Below are positions 49,034 to 56,979 of a stretch of DNA of 64,000 nt, one piece after another (position 1 is the stretch's first letter; the number at the start of each line of letters is the position of its first letter). This stretch comes from SHLQ01 sp964517125 (lineage in GTDB: Bacteria > Actinomycetota > Acidimicrobiia > Acidimicrobiales > SHLQ01), in the NCBI GenBank assembly GCA_964517125.1, contig CAZFBD010000009.1, positions 1-64,000 on the forward strand, in the 5' to 3' direction. The position numbers and the translations under genes are program-made. The notes under the pieces were generated by a model. It was given only the letters and a program-made list of their open reading frames with translations. It was not told the DNA's origin and searched no databases.

Positions 49034-49061
49034 CGATAGAGAGCGCGGCCAGAATTGGCAA
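49033..49061 (-). promoter_or_regulatory. Housekeeping-type promoter of groES-groEL
   Basis: On the minus strand a -35 TTGCCA (49061-49056) and a -10 TATCGT (49038-49033) are separated by exactly 17 bp. The -35 box lies inside CIRCE 1 and the start region inside CIRCE 2. This placement, about 80 bp before the groES ATG, supports the call. Confidence 0.65.
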
Positions 49062-49081
49062 CCGAGCACCGAGAGTGCCAA
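49055..49081. promoter_or_regulatory. CIRCE operator 1 (HrcA site) overlapping the groES -35 box
   Basis: TTGGCAACC-N9-GAGTGCCAA has the CIRCE layout, with one perfect half and one half with two mismatches. The flanking AATT extends the outer symmetry to 49053-49083. HrcA binding here would compete with RNA polymerase at the -35 box. The hrcA gene is not in the window. Confidence 0.75.
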
Positions 49082-49103
49082 TTCGGCGAATCCGGGGCAA
49101 CGG

Positions 49104-49829
49104 TCAGCGGGCGACGCGTTGGAACCTGACGGTGTTGGAGCCGTTTGTCCAGACCATCTCGTTCCCCGTTTGCCCAATCTCGAAACCGGACGCAAAGAGG
49201 TCGAGGAGTGCGCGCTCGGTCGGCACCATCTGTGCGCCACCGTCAGGGATCGTGCACAGCTCCTCGTTTCCTTCCACCAGCATCGGAAACATGGCGGTTC
49301 CGTCGCGCACGGTCTCTCCACCTGCGGTGTTGCAGCCGAAGTTTCCGGCGATGAAGCCCGCATCGATCTCCAGTTCGGGGATCTGTTCGGTGTTGATGCC
49401 CACCTCGACCGCTACGTCGTTGACCTCGGTCATTTTCCAGACGCCGTCGATCTCGATCTCGTCGGACGGGTCGATCGGCACGGCCGGCAGCTGGAAGACC
49501 GTTCCGCTGACCATGTCGCTGATCGTGAAGGACTCGAGCGTGGGGTCGACATCGATCTTGACGAGGTCTGCACAGTCGTTGCCGGCGTCGTAGGACTGGG
49601 TCGTCTGGACGGAGACCCGGTAGGTGCCGTCGACGAACTCCGTGAGGATCGCCTCCGGCGCACCATTGCATGAGTCAACCACCAGGGTCACCTGCCCAGC
49701 CTGATCCCATTCGACCGCCAGGACGTCGACGTTCGACCGGTTCATCCAGAGCCAGCCGAGCCCGAGAGCGACCATCGTGAACACCGCGACGGACAGCCCG
49801 ATAACGGTGGTTGATCGTTTGGTCGCCAC
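49104..49829 (-). CDS. Membrane-anchored META-domain-like protein
   Basis: This 241-residue protein has one N-terminal membrane helix (VIGLSVAVFTMVALGLGWLW) with the rest outside. Its C-terminal half resembles META/HslJ-type domains: IDGVWKMTEVN, LEIDAGFIAGNFGCNTAGG, an MVPTERALLD segment and FEIGQTGNEMVWTNG. The family is linked to envelope stress and heat resistance without a known reaction. The gene lies directly upstream of the groES promoter on the same strand. Confidence 0.7.
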   Translation of the reverse strand: MATKRSTTVIGLSVAVFTMVALGLGWLWMNRSNVDVLAVEWDQAGQVTLVVDSCNGAPEAILTEFVDGTYRVSVQTTQSYDAGNDCADLVKIDVDPTLESFTISDMVSGTVFQLPAVPIDPSDEIEIDGVWKMTEVNDVAVEVGINTEQIPELEIDAGFIAGNFGCNTAGGETVRDGTAMFPMLVEGNEELCTIPDGGAQMVPTERALLDLFASGFEIGQTGNEMVWTNGSNTVRFQRVAR

Positions 49830-49896
49830 ACCCCAACGGTACGCGATTCAGGCAGCGAGCTTTCGCCGCCCGTCGTCCAGCCATAGGGTCGCGCCC

Positions 49897-50580
49897 ATGA
49901 GTATTGGTTTGGCGTATCTCCTGGCGGGGTTGGCCTTTGGTGGTTCCTACCTCGTGAAGTGGTGGTTGAAGCGCACGTACCGCATCTGGAGCGCGGTCGA
50001 GAATCAGTACCAGGTGACCGGCGCGCAGACGGCTGCGGCCATACTGAACGACCACGGCGTGGAAGGGGTGAAGCTGCAGCAGGTTCGGGGCAAGCTCACC
50101 GATCACTACGACCCGGCGAAGGACATTCTGCGGCTGTCGAAGTCGAACTGGGGCACAACCAGCGTGGCGGCCATGGCGGTGTCTGCGCACGAAGCCGGCC
50201 ATGCGTTGCAGGACCATTCGAACGATCTTCGGCTTCGACTTCGCCGCTTTCTGGTTCCGATGGCGGCGCTCGGGTCTCGGTTTGGTCCCATGGTGGTTCT
50301 GGCTGGTCTGGTCACCGGAAGCGACGGCATCCTCAAGGTCGGCGCCATCCTTCTGGCCGGTATGACCATCTTCCAGATTGCGACGTTGCCGGTCGAGTTC
50401 AACGCCAGCCGGCGGGCGCTCGACAGCCTGGAGCGGCTGGGCCTGTCGGACCCAGCGCAGCGCGACGGTGTCGAGGCCGTTCTGCGTGCGGCGGCGCTCA
50501 CCTATGTGGCTGCAGCGGCAACGAGCCTGGCCTATTTCGCCATGCTGTTCGCCCGCGGCCGCGGTCGCTGGATCGTCTGA
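49897..50580 (+). CDS. Membrane zinc metallopeptidase (YugP-like)
   Basis: This 227-residue membrane peptidase has the zinc motif SAHEAGHALQ (HExxH type, about residue 98) preceded by a helix and followed by two or three hydrophobic helices. The downstream PVEFNASRRAL motif supplies the third ligand Glu and is typical of the family. ATG 49897 fits the N-terminal membrane helix (GLAYLLAGLAFGGSYLV). Substrates are unknown. It converges on tsaD with a strong hairpin between. Confidence 0.87.
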   Translation: MSIGLAYLLAGLAFGGSYLVKWWLKRTYRIWSAVENQYQVTGAQTAAAILNDHGVEGVKLQQVRGKLTDHYDPAKDILRLSKSNWGTTSVAAMAVSAHEAGHALQDHSNDLRLRLRRFLVPMAALGSRFGPMVVLAGLVTGSDGILKVGAILLAGMTIFQIATLPVEFNASRRALDSLERLGLSDPAQRDGVEAVLRAAALTYVAAAATSLAYFAMLFARGRGRWIV

Positions 50581-50586
50581 CCCGAT

Positions 50587-50629
50587 CTGTGGTCGCTGGT
50601 GGTCGCATGGCGACCACCAGGGTCCACAG
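50587..50629. terminator. Bidirectional terminator hairpin between the zinc peptidase and tsaD genes
   Basis: The outer stem is CTGTGG (50587-50592) with CCACAG (50624-50629). The inner stem is CTGGTGGTCGC (50596-50606) with GCGACCACCAG (50610-50620), with an ATG loop. It sits in a 55-bp gap between convergent genes. The outer stem and following ATTCC match the hairpin at 1538-1580. Confidence 0.75.
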
Positions 50630-50635
50630 ATTCCG

Positions 50636-51634
50636 TTAGAGGACGGGGAGGCGGAGGCTGGAGTTGGCGCCGTGGTCGAGTTCGGCGGGGCCGTCGGACA
50701 GCCAGCGCCACCAGCCTGCGGCGGCGATCATTGCGGCGTTGTCGGTGCACATCGAACGACTCGGCACGAACGCCTGGAGGCCATCCTCCACACAGACGTC
50801 GAGGACACGCTCACGCAGACCCGAGTTGGCGGCGACACCGCCGCCGATACACAAGCCAGCAGCACCGAACTCGTGGACCGCTCGGCGAGCCTTGGTGACG
50901 AGCACGTCGACCACGGCCTCCTGGAACGACGCCGCCACGTCGGCGTCGGTGGAGTCGGGGTTCTTGCGAACATGATTGACGACCGAGGTCTTCAAGCCGC
51001 TGAAGGAGAAGTTGTACCCGTCGTTCTTCATGGCTCGGGGGAACGCGATGGCGGTGGGGTCGCCGGACTCGGCGAGCTGATCGATGATGGGTCCACCCGG
51101 GTAGCCGAGGCCGAGGTAGCGGGCGACCTTGTCGAACGCTTCGCCGGCGGCATCGTCGAGCGTTTCACCAAGGAGGCGGTACTGGCCGTGGCCTTCCATG
51201 AGCACGAGCATCGTGTGTCCACCAGACACCAGCAGGGTGACGAGCGGCATGGGGATTTCTGGCTCTTCGAGCGACGCGGCGTACAGGTGCCCTTCGAGGT
51301 GATTGACCGGCACGAACGGCTTGTCCCACACGAGGGCGAGCGACTTTGCCGCGCTCACTCCAATGAGCAGCGAGCCGATCAGGCCAGGCCCGACGGTTGC
51401 GGCAACCGCGGTGAGTTCGGGCGGTTCCACACCCGCTTCGATCATCGCTTGCGCAATGACCGGTGTGAGCATTTCGACGTGCGCCCGGCTGGCAACCTCG
51501 GGTACCACACCGCCATAGCGAGCGTGGATGTCGATCTGGCTGGACACCACCGACGAGAGGACGTTGGTGCCGGATTCGACGACGGACGCAGCGGTTTCGT
51601 CGCATGAGGTTTCGATGGCAAGGATCAGGCCCAT
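50636..51634 (-). CDS. tsaD: tRNA N6-threonylcarbamoyladenosine synthase subunit TsaD
   Basis: This 332-residue protein transfers threonylcarbamoyl to A37 of ANN-decoding tRNAs together with TsaB and TsaE. The ASKHA signature regions are visible: LILAIETSCDETAA at the start, VNHLEGHLYA with the metal-binding His pair, and LVSGGHTMLVL. ATG 51634 is chosen because it begins exactly at the conserved N-terminus. The start overlaps the 3' end of rimI by 10 bp. It is the last gene of the t6A operon. Confidence 0.96.
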   Translation of the reverse strand: MGLILAIETSCDETAASVVESGTNVLSSVVSSQIDIHARYGGVVPEVASRAHVEMLTPVIAQAMIEAGVEPPELTAVAATVGPGLIGSLLIGVSAAKSLALVWDKPFVPVNHLEGHLYAASLEEPEIPMPLVTLLVSGGHTMLVLMEGHGQYRLLGETLDDAAGEAFDKVARYLGLGYPGGPIIDQLAESGDPTAIAFPRAMKNDGYNFSFSGLKTSVVNHVRKNPDSTDADVAASFQEAVVDVLVTKARRAVHEFGAAGLCIGGGVAANSGLRERVLDVCVEDGLQAFVPSRSMCTDNAAMIAAAGWWRWLSDGPAELDHGANSSLRLPVL

Positions 51635-52170
51635 GGTGTCTCCAGGTCGTGCACGAAGTGCATGGTGTTGATGCGTTCCAGGTACTCGCCGGCGAACTCG
51701 GGGCTCCACAGCACCAGCGCGTCCTCACCGTTGTCTCCGTAGTAGCCCCGACGGATTCCTGCCGGGGCCAGACCGAAGCGACGGTAGAGGGTGAGTGCGT
51801 CGGTGTTGGTTGACCGAACCTCGAGCGTGAGCGCCCGACAGCCCGCACCCTGCGACGCTCGGATGAGCGCCAGCATGAGGTCGTGGCCAAAGCCCTGGCC
51901 CTGCGCCTCGGCGGCGAGCGCGATGGTGCTGACGTGCGCTTCGTCGGCCATGAACAGGACGCCCGCATGGCCGAGGGGTCGGTGGCTTCGTTCGAGGACG
52001 AGATGCGTTCGGTTGGAGCCCGTGACCTGGTCGATGGTCATTTTGCGGGACCACGGCGTGGGATAGGCGTGACGGTCGATGGCCATGATGTCGTGCACAT
52101 CACGCGGCTCGGCGCGTCGTATCACCAGCTGCTGCTGGCCGGTGCCCGGTCGGGCGTCGACGTCAGTCAT
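51625..52170 (-). CDS. rimI: Ribosomal-protein-alanine acetyltransferase RimI (GNAT)
   Basis: This 181-residue GNAT enzyme acetylates the N-terminal Ala of ribosomal protein S18. Motif A is seen as IALAAEAQGQGFGHDLM and motif B as EVRSTNTDALTLYRRFGLAPAG, followed by RRGYYGDNGEDALVL. ATG 52170 (MTDVDARPG) is preferred over an upstream ATG that overlaps tsaB further. It overlaps tsaB by 8 bp and tsaD by 10 bp, the usual neighbourhood for rimI. Confidence 0.9.
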   Translation of the reverse strand: MTDVDARPGTGQQQLVIRRAEPRDVHDIMAIDRHAYPTPWSRKMTIDQVTGSNRTHLVLERSHRPLGHAGVLFMADEAHVSTIALAAEAQGQGFGHDLMLALIRASQGAGCRALTLEVRSTNTDALTLYRRFGLAPAGIRRGYYGDNGEDALVLWSPEFAGEYLERINTMHFVHDLETPWA

Positions 52171-52861
52171 CGGCTCGGGTCTTCCAGTTGATTTCGGCAT
52201 CAGGAAGACGCAGGTACATGGGCTCGAGCTCGCTGGCCTGGACAAACTCTTCGCGCAATGCGCGGTGGTGGGCGATGTCGACCAGCGAACGGGCCGACGG
52301 ATACGCCAGATCCTGTCCGGCGAACTCCACGTGCTTGAGACCCTTGAAGTCGCCCTCGTGGCGGATGGCTCCGTCGCCGACCAACAACACGTCTTCCTTC
52401 ACGGCCACGAGCTCACCGCACAGTTCCGATGGAACGGCGACCGTGGGTTCGGTGATGCGCTGGACCCCGCCCGGAACGGCGCGGTAGGAGGCGGTGAAGA
52501 CCTCGCCTCGACGAGCATCGAGACAGGTGACGATTCGCCGGGAGGAGTGTCGGGCTGCGAAGGCCAGCATGTCCAGGCTGGAGACACCGATCATGGGCAC
52601 ACCGAGCGCGTGCGCAATGGCCATGGCTGATGCGAGTCCCACCCGAAGGCCGGTGAAGAGGCCGGGTCCGACATCGACCGCGACCACGGAGATCTCGGAG
52701 AGCTCGACTCGGGCCTGCTTGGCGACGAACTGAATTTGTGGGGTGAGCGATTCGGCGTGACGGCGATCGCGTGCCGAGTGCGCCGAGGCGAGCACACCCT
52801 CGTGGCCACCAATGGCGACACCAACCTGCGTTCCGGCTGTTTCAATTCCCAGGATCAGCAC
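52163..52861 (-). CDS. tsaB: tRNA threonylcarbamoyladenosine biosynthesis protein TsaB
   Basis: This 232-residue partner of TsaD in t6A synthesis contains LILGIETAGTQVGVAIGG at the start, then SVVAVDVGPGLFTGLRVGLA and a conserved LDARRGEVF. It lacks the metal-binding His of TsaD, as expected. The start is GTG 52861, which places the first residues on the conserved beta strand and overlaps tsaE by 7 bp. The upstream in-frame ATG would give an odd basic leader. Confidence 0.92.
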   Translation of the reverse strand: MLILGIETAGTQVGVAIGGHEGVLASAHSARDRRHAESLTPQIQFVAKQARVELSEISVVAVDVGPGLFTGLRVGLASAMAIAHALGVPMIGVSSLDMLAFAARHSSRRIVTCLDARRGEVFTASYRAVPGGVQRITEPTVAVPSELCGELVAVKEDVLLVGDGAIRHEGDFKGLKHVEFAGQDLAYPSARSLVDIAHHRALREEFVQASELEPMYLRLPDAEINWKTRADD

Positions 52862-53352
52862 GGTTCGTCTCCACTGGTGACGTCGAGTTCCAGTCCGGCC
52901 GCAATGGCGGGCTCGCGGGAGCACCAACGTTCACCGACAGGGCGAAGTTCGATCTGACGATCGTCGTCGCCCTCGCCGAAGGTGAACCGGACTTCGAGAA
53001 AGTCGGCCGGCAGCGTGGACACGATGGCGTCGCCCCACTCGATGAGCACGACCCCGCCGGCGTCGAGGAGGTCGGGCAGGTCGAGGTCGAGAACCTCGGA
53101 CATCTGTTCCAGCCGGTACACGTCGAGGTGATTGAGCGGCAGCCGACCCTGGTATTCACGAGCGAGCGTGAAGGTGGGACTGGTCATTGGCTCGGCCACG
53201 CCGAGCGCCGCCCCATACGCCTTCGAGAACGCGGTCTTGCCGGCACCCAGATCCCCGACGAGGACGAGAACATCGCCGGGGGCGGCCATGTTGGCCAGGA
53301 CAGCACCGAGATGTCCGGTCTGCTCAGGTGAGGAGGTTTCGATGCGCAACAC
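52855..53352 (-). CDS. tsaE: tRNA threonylcarbamoyladenosine biosynthesis ATPase TsaE
   Basis: This 165-residue P-loop protein has Walker A VGDLGAGKTAF near residues 32-42, the switch-like TSPTFTLAREYQG and LNHLDVYRLE, and GVVLIEWGD as the later acidic motif. It binds and hydrolyses ATP while working with TsaB and TsaD in t6A formation. It is the first gene of the overlapping tsaE-tsaB-rimI-tsaD series; tsaC (Sua5) is not in the window. Confidence 0.92.
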   Translation of the reverse strand: MLRIETSSPEQTGHLGAVLANMAAPGDVLVLVGDLGAGKTAFSKAYGAALGVAEPMTSPTFTLAREYQGRLPLNHLDVYRLEQMSEVLDLDLPDLLDAGGVVLIEWGDAIVSTLPADFLEVRFTFGEGDDDRQIELRPVGERWCSREPAIAAGLELDVTSGDEPC

Positions 53353-53391
53353 GACCTCGATTCTACGGATGATTTTCGGCGGTGAGCGGCC

Positions 53392-54279
53392 TCAGGTCCG
53401 GCTTGCAGCAATGGCGTGTTGAACTGCGGTGGCCGCAAGCAGGCGGGCCGTCCCGACATCATCGGACAGGCCCGCGTCCGCATCGATCGGTCGGCCGACG
53501 GCAACCAGCGCGTCACCATCTGCCGGCCCGTGCGCCGGGATGATCGCTCGGGCCATGCCGTCGTGGCCCGCTTGGGCCAGAAGATGGCACTGAGCCTTCG
53601 AGAACCTGCCGTTCGTGACGACGAGTCCGATGGTCGTGTTCTCGCCAAGTGGCGAGTCCTCCTCGGGCCATTCGAAGGAACCGTCAGCGATTGCCGCCGC
53701 AGTGCCTTGTCCCTGTGGCTCGGTCGTCAGGTCTCCAACCGCATTGACGGCGACGAGTGCACCCACGACGAGATCGTCGCGGCGGACCTGGGCCCAGGCA
53801 ATGCCGGCATCTCTGGCAGCATCTGGGCCGCGCCACTTGCCGACGGTGGCTCCGGTGCCTGCGCCGACCGCACCGATCTCGAACGTCGTCGATGCATCCT
53901 CCAGAGCCACTGCCCCCTGTTCCGGACCAGGCCGTACAGCACCATCGCCAACGCCCAGGTCGAACAGCGACAGACCCACAACGATTGGGACCCGTCCAAA
54001 CCGGGTTTCGAACCCAACATCGGCCGCTGCCAGCGACGCCATGACTCCGTCGGCGGCGGCCAGCCCGAAGGCCGAACCGCCGGAAAGGACGAGAGCATCG
54101 ATGGACTGCACGGTGCGGGTTGGGTTGAGCAGACCGAACTCGCGGGTTGCGGGAGCACTCCCTCGAATTTCTCCGGACGCAACCACAGCCTCATCGAATC
54201 GGACGACCGTGCATCCGGTGCGGGCATGGCTGTCGGTCTGGTGCCCCACCCGCATCCACGGGAACGCCGTCTCGATCAT
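53392..54279 (-). CDS. P1-family (DmpA/S58-type) peptidase
   Basis: This 295-residue Ntn-like hydrolase has RVGHQTD near the N-terminus, LSGGSAFGLAAADG in the middle and GAVGAGTGATVGKWRG, whose Thr is the likely autocatalytic cleavage site and nucleophile. Relatives are aminopeptidases or amidases with broad or unknown substrates. ATG 54279 (MIETAFPWMRVG) is chosen. It is divergent from the SelW-like selenoprotein gene with 51 bp between starts. Confidence 0.85.
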   Translation of the reverse strand: MIETAFPWMRVGHQTDSHARTGCTVVRFDEAVVASGEIRGSAPATREFGLLNPTRTVQSIDALVLSGGSAFGLAAADGVMASLAAADVGFETRFGRVPIVVGLSLFDLGVGDGAVRPGPEQGAVALEDASTTFEIGAVGAGTGATVGKWRGPDAARDAGIAWAQVRRDDLVVGALVAVNAVGDLTTEPQGQGTAAAIADGSFEWPEEDSPLGENTTIGLVVTNGRFSKAQCHLLAQAGHDGMARAIIPAHGPADGDALVAVGRPIDADAGLSDDVGTARLLAATAVQHAIAASRT

Positions 54280-54330
54280 GTTCGACACCACGGGACCTCC
54301 TGGGCGGCGATTGAGTGGCATGCTGGAACC

Positions 54331-54591
54331 ATGCACATCAGCATCACCTATTGCGTTCCTTGAGACTATTCATCCCGCGCCGTGAGCGCGGTCGACGATC
54401 TGCTCAGCAATTACCAGCACATCATTTCGTCGCTGACCCTGCACACGGGCGGCAGCGGTGTCTTTGATGTCGTCGTTGACGACGTGGTGCTCTACTCCAA
54501 GAAGCAGACTGGGCGCCACGCGAATCCCGGCGAGGTATTGGAGCTCTTCACCGCGGCCCACGCCGACGGTGTCGCCCGCTACGGGACCTGA
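54331..54591 (+). CDS. SelW-like selenoprotein (Rdx family, CxxU), in-frame TGA read as selenocysteine
   Basis: This 86-residue thioredoxin-like protein belongs to the SelT/SelW/SelH (Rdx) family of redox proteins. From ATG 54331 it reads M-H-I-S-I-T-Y-C-V-P, then TGA (54361-54363, codon 11), then continues in frame to 54591. This gives the family motif C8-V-P-U11 after a beta strand. The rest matches the family: VDDLLSNYQHIISSLTL, GVFDVVVDDVVLYSKK and GRHANPGEVLELF. A bSECIS-like hairpin follows the TGA. A conventional caller would start at GTG 54382 and lose the active site. Partner and substrate are unknown. Confidence 0.93.
54375..54391 (+). promoter_or_regulatory. Predicted bacterial SECIS element for the SelW-like selenoprotein
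   Basis: A perfect 6-bp stem CCGCGC (54375-54380) and GCGCGG (54386-54391) closes a 5-nt loop CGTGA. The loop begins 17 nt after the TGA and has G then T at positions 2-3. Stem length, loop length and spacing are almost identical to the element at 4777-4807. Confidence 0.85.
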
Positions 54592-54606
54592 CCCGGCAGC
54601 TGCCCC

Positions 54607-54971
54607 GTGAGAGCCGACCGACTGATCGCTCTGCTCCTTCTGCTGCAGCAGAAGGGCCGGATCACGGCGGCACAGGCCGCAGAAGAACTGGAAGTCTCCA
54701 CTCGTACCGCTCGACGTGACCTCGAGGCGCTCGTCATGAGGGGGGGTTCCCGTGTACTCCACCCACGGTCGCTGTGGCGGGTGGCAGCTGATCGGTGGAG
54801 CGTCGACAGATCTCACCGGGCTGTCGGCCGACGAGGCGCAGGCGCTCTTTCTATCTGCTGGCCCTGCGCTGGACAGCACACCCGAGCTCAAGTCGGCCAT
54901 GAGCACCTCCGGAGGACGTCAAAGCCGAGATGCGCCGGATCACCGCCGAGCTTCAGGATGTGTGGGGCTGA
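54607..54971 (+). pseudogene. Decayed YafY/WYL-type transcriptional regulator
   Basis: From GTG 54607 the HTH domain is well preserved (RADRLIALLLLLQQKGRITA, then EELEVSTRTARRDLEALVMRG), as in YafY-type regulators. A G7 run (54740-54746) has one base too many. Reading on in the next frame gives VPVYSTHGRCGGWQLIGG and LTGLSADEAQALFLSAGPAL, matching the following family region. The WYL domain is then missing. A third frame ends with EDVKAEMRRITAELQDVWG and a TGA at 54969-54971, a remnant of a C-terminus. It is a remnant with a frameshift plus an internal deletion, directly behind the SelW-like gene. Confidence 0.8.
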
Positions 54972-55697
54972 TCAGGCGAGTGCGGCTGCAAGGGCGTCGG
55001 CGCCGGCGGCGAGGGCATCGATCTGCTCGCTGGTGAGCGCGCGGTAGTGGTCGGCCATGAGTTTGTCGGTCATGGCGTCGATGGATGCCAAGGTCTCGTG
55101 GTCGGCGTCGGTGGCCGACGGAAGTTCTTCCCAACCGAAACCCGCCCCATCCTCGGGGCGCCGGATGGCGTGGGCGAGAACCGGGTCCATTCCGTGGGCG
55201 ACGATGGCGACCAGGTGAACGCAACCTCGGAGCTCCCGAAGAACGATCGCGTTGAACATGGCCGCACCCTCGGCATCTGCGGGCGGGGCTTCCGCTGCGT
55301 AACCGGCGAACAACGAGAGCGCTGCCAGCGAAGCCGACTCGATCAATGCGGCAGAGGCGTCATTGAATGCGTCGAGCCCCTCGACACCTGCGAAACGTTC
55401 CCGGCCGACATCCTCAGCCCAGTCCAGATAGTTGCGGCTGGCGTCGCGGGGCGCCATGCGTGCGGCAGCCGAGTCCCACATCTTCTTGACGAGTGCCGGG
55501 TTGAAGTAGCCGAACGCCGAGGCCACGACCGCCGATTCGACATCGCCGAGCACGCCGCCACGGCCGAGGAAGTACATGCGAAAGCCGTCGAGTCCAGCAG
55601 CCTTCGCCTTTGCGATCACTCCGGGGTCGAAGTAGTGAACGGCGCCAACGCCGTTCAGGACGGGATCGATTCGTGTCGCTGCTTCCTCAGGTGTCAT
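54972..55697 (-). CDS. SCO6745-family protein (SalK-like)
   Basis: This 241-residue helical protein has the family phrases GAVHYFDP near the start, GLDGFRMYFLGRGGVLGDV, FGYFNPALVKKMW and the late HLVAIVAHGMDPVLAHAI with RPEDGAGFGW. The family is widespread in actinobacteria and has no established function; some members were annotated SalK from lantibiotic clusters. ATG 55697 fits. It converges on the regulator remnant with no gap. Confidence 0.75.
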   Translation of the reverse strand: MTPEEAATRIDPVLNGVGAVHYFDPGVIAKAKAAGLDGFRMYFLGRGGVLGDVESAVVASAFGYFNPALVKKMWDSAAARMAPRDASRNYLDWAEDVGRERFAGVEGLDAFNDASAALIESASLAALSLFAGYAAEAPPADAEGAAMFNAIVLRELRGCVHLVAIVAHGMDPVLAHAIRRPEDGAGFGWEELPSATDADHETLASIDAMTDKLMADHYRALTSEQIDALAAGADALAAALA

Positions 55698-55784
55698 GGC
55701 GCGAGCATATTCGTTCGCCGGATTCCGAACACTGCCGGAGTAGGGATCGGCCGAGGCGCCTCCACGCCGTTACCCTGCAACCGC

Positions 55785-56357
55785 ATGGATCTGATTCTCG
55801 TGCGCCATGGCCGTCCTGAACGTGTCGATCACGACCCCACGGGCGCCGACCCCGGGCTCACCGACCTGGGCCACCGCCAAGCGAGTGCGGCCGCCAGCTA
55901 TCTGCTCGATACCAACATCGACCACCTGTATGTGAGTCCCATGCTCCGAGCCGTCGAGACCGCCGCGCCTCTGGCCGAACTGCACGGCCTCACCCCAACC
56001 GTCGTCGACGACATCGCCGAATTCGACATCGGCGAGCCCAGCTACATCCCGGGGGAAGAGGCCAACTACACGGCCGAGGACATCGACGAACTGTTCCAAA
56101 AGATGACGTCGCCAGAGTTCGGCGAGCGGGTCATCCGGGGCATGGAGGGCATCATCGCATCCCATCCCGGCGACACGGCTGCCGCCGTGTGCCACGGCGG
56201 TGTCATCTCCCGATACGTGTGCCACATCCTCGGGTTGAACCCAACCGACACCTTCCTCGATGCGCACTACACCTCGGTCACTCGCATCCGAGGATCTGCA
56301 AGCGGCCGCCGATCAATCACCACGTTCAACGAGCACCACTGGTTGCGCTCGCTCTGA
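55785..56357 (+). CDS. Histidine phosphatase family protein
   Basis: This 190-residue enzyme is related to phosphoglycerate mutases and alpha-ribazole phosphatases. The catalytic LVRHGRPE (His8) and the second His in AAVCHGGVISRYV are in place, with YVSPMLRAVETAAPLAELHG between. The substrate is unknown. ATG 55785 is chosen because the RHG motif starts at residue 8, as in the family. It starts a plus-strand run with the next two genes. Confidence 0.87.
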   Translation: MDLILVRHGRPERVDHDPTGADPGLTDLGHRQASAAASYLLDTNIDHLYVSPMLRAVETAAPLAELHGLTPTVVDDIAEFDIGEPSYIPGEEANYTAEDIDELFQKMTSPEFGERVIRGMEGIIASHPGDTAAAVCHGGVISRYVCHILGLNPTDTFLDAHYTSVTRIRGSASGRRSITTFNEHHWLRSL

Positions 56358-56376
56358 GTCCCGTAGGTTCGTACGC

Positions 56377-56979
56377 ATGACCACGGCCGGGTGGGTTGCG
56401 CCAGATCTTTCAGACGAAGCCATTCGAGGGTCCGATCTGGACCGCATGGCCCGCTATCACGAGGCGCTCGAGGCGGCCGGCATGCGCGTCCTTCCCAGCG
56501 AACTCCGGCGGGTCCCGCTCACCGTCGATGCCCAACCGTCGAACTTCGCCTGGGATGGTGAGCGCGTCGTCCTCCTCGACACGACGCCACCGCTCATCTG
56601 GGATGCCGGCGGCGGACCGTTCTGGGACTCTGGCAACTACCTGAAGGCCATTCCCGCTCCCCTGCGTCCGGCTGCCATGCATTTCGTCCGCAAGCAGGGT
56701 GACCTTTCCCGGACCAGCCGAGGTGTGCTGGCACTGACCGCCTTGTGGATGAAGCGCATCGATCTCCCCCAGTGGGTCCAGCCGGCGATCGACACCTTCA
56801 ACCCGCTCCTCGACACGCCCATCACCATCGAGGAAACCGAGCGTGAGTACGCCGAGGTCATCAAGCGCATTCCGAACATCAAGCGCATGGCGCGCATCGA
56901 ACGTTTCTGGCAGACCCGAGTGCGGCGCTCGGACTACCAGTTCTTCATCACCAACAGTTTCACGGGGGAAATTTTGTGA
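56377..56979 (+). CDS. Hypothetical protein with kinase-C-lobe-like text
   Basis: This 200-residue soluble protein is not assigned to a family with confidence. The segment AQPSNFAWDGERVVLLDTTP resembles the N-x-x-x and D-x-x-P features of APH/Rio-type kinase C-lobes, but no His-x-Asp catalytic loop or full kinase fold is evident. The C-terminus is rich in Arg and aromatic residues. Its stop overlaps the GTG start of the renalase-like gene by 4 bp, so the two are cotranslated. Confidence 0.5.
   Translation: MTTAGWVAPDLSDEAIRGSDLDRMARYHEALEAAGMRVLPSELRRVPLTVDAQPSNFAWDGERVVLLDTTPPLIWDAGGGPFWDSGNYLKAIPAPLRPAAMHFVRKQGDLSRTSRGVLALTALWMKRIDLPQWVQPAIDTFNPLLDTPITIEETEREYAEVIKRIPNIKRMARIERFWQTRVRRSDYQFFITNSFTGEIL

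Noticed and set aside
54382..54591. GTG 54382 as the start of a 69-residue protein
   Set aside because: It removes the strand and CxxU motif that define the family. The upstream in-frame sequence matches the family and contains the TGA with a following hairpin.
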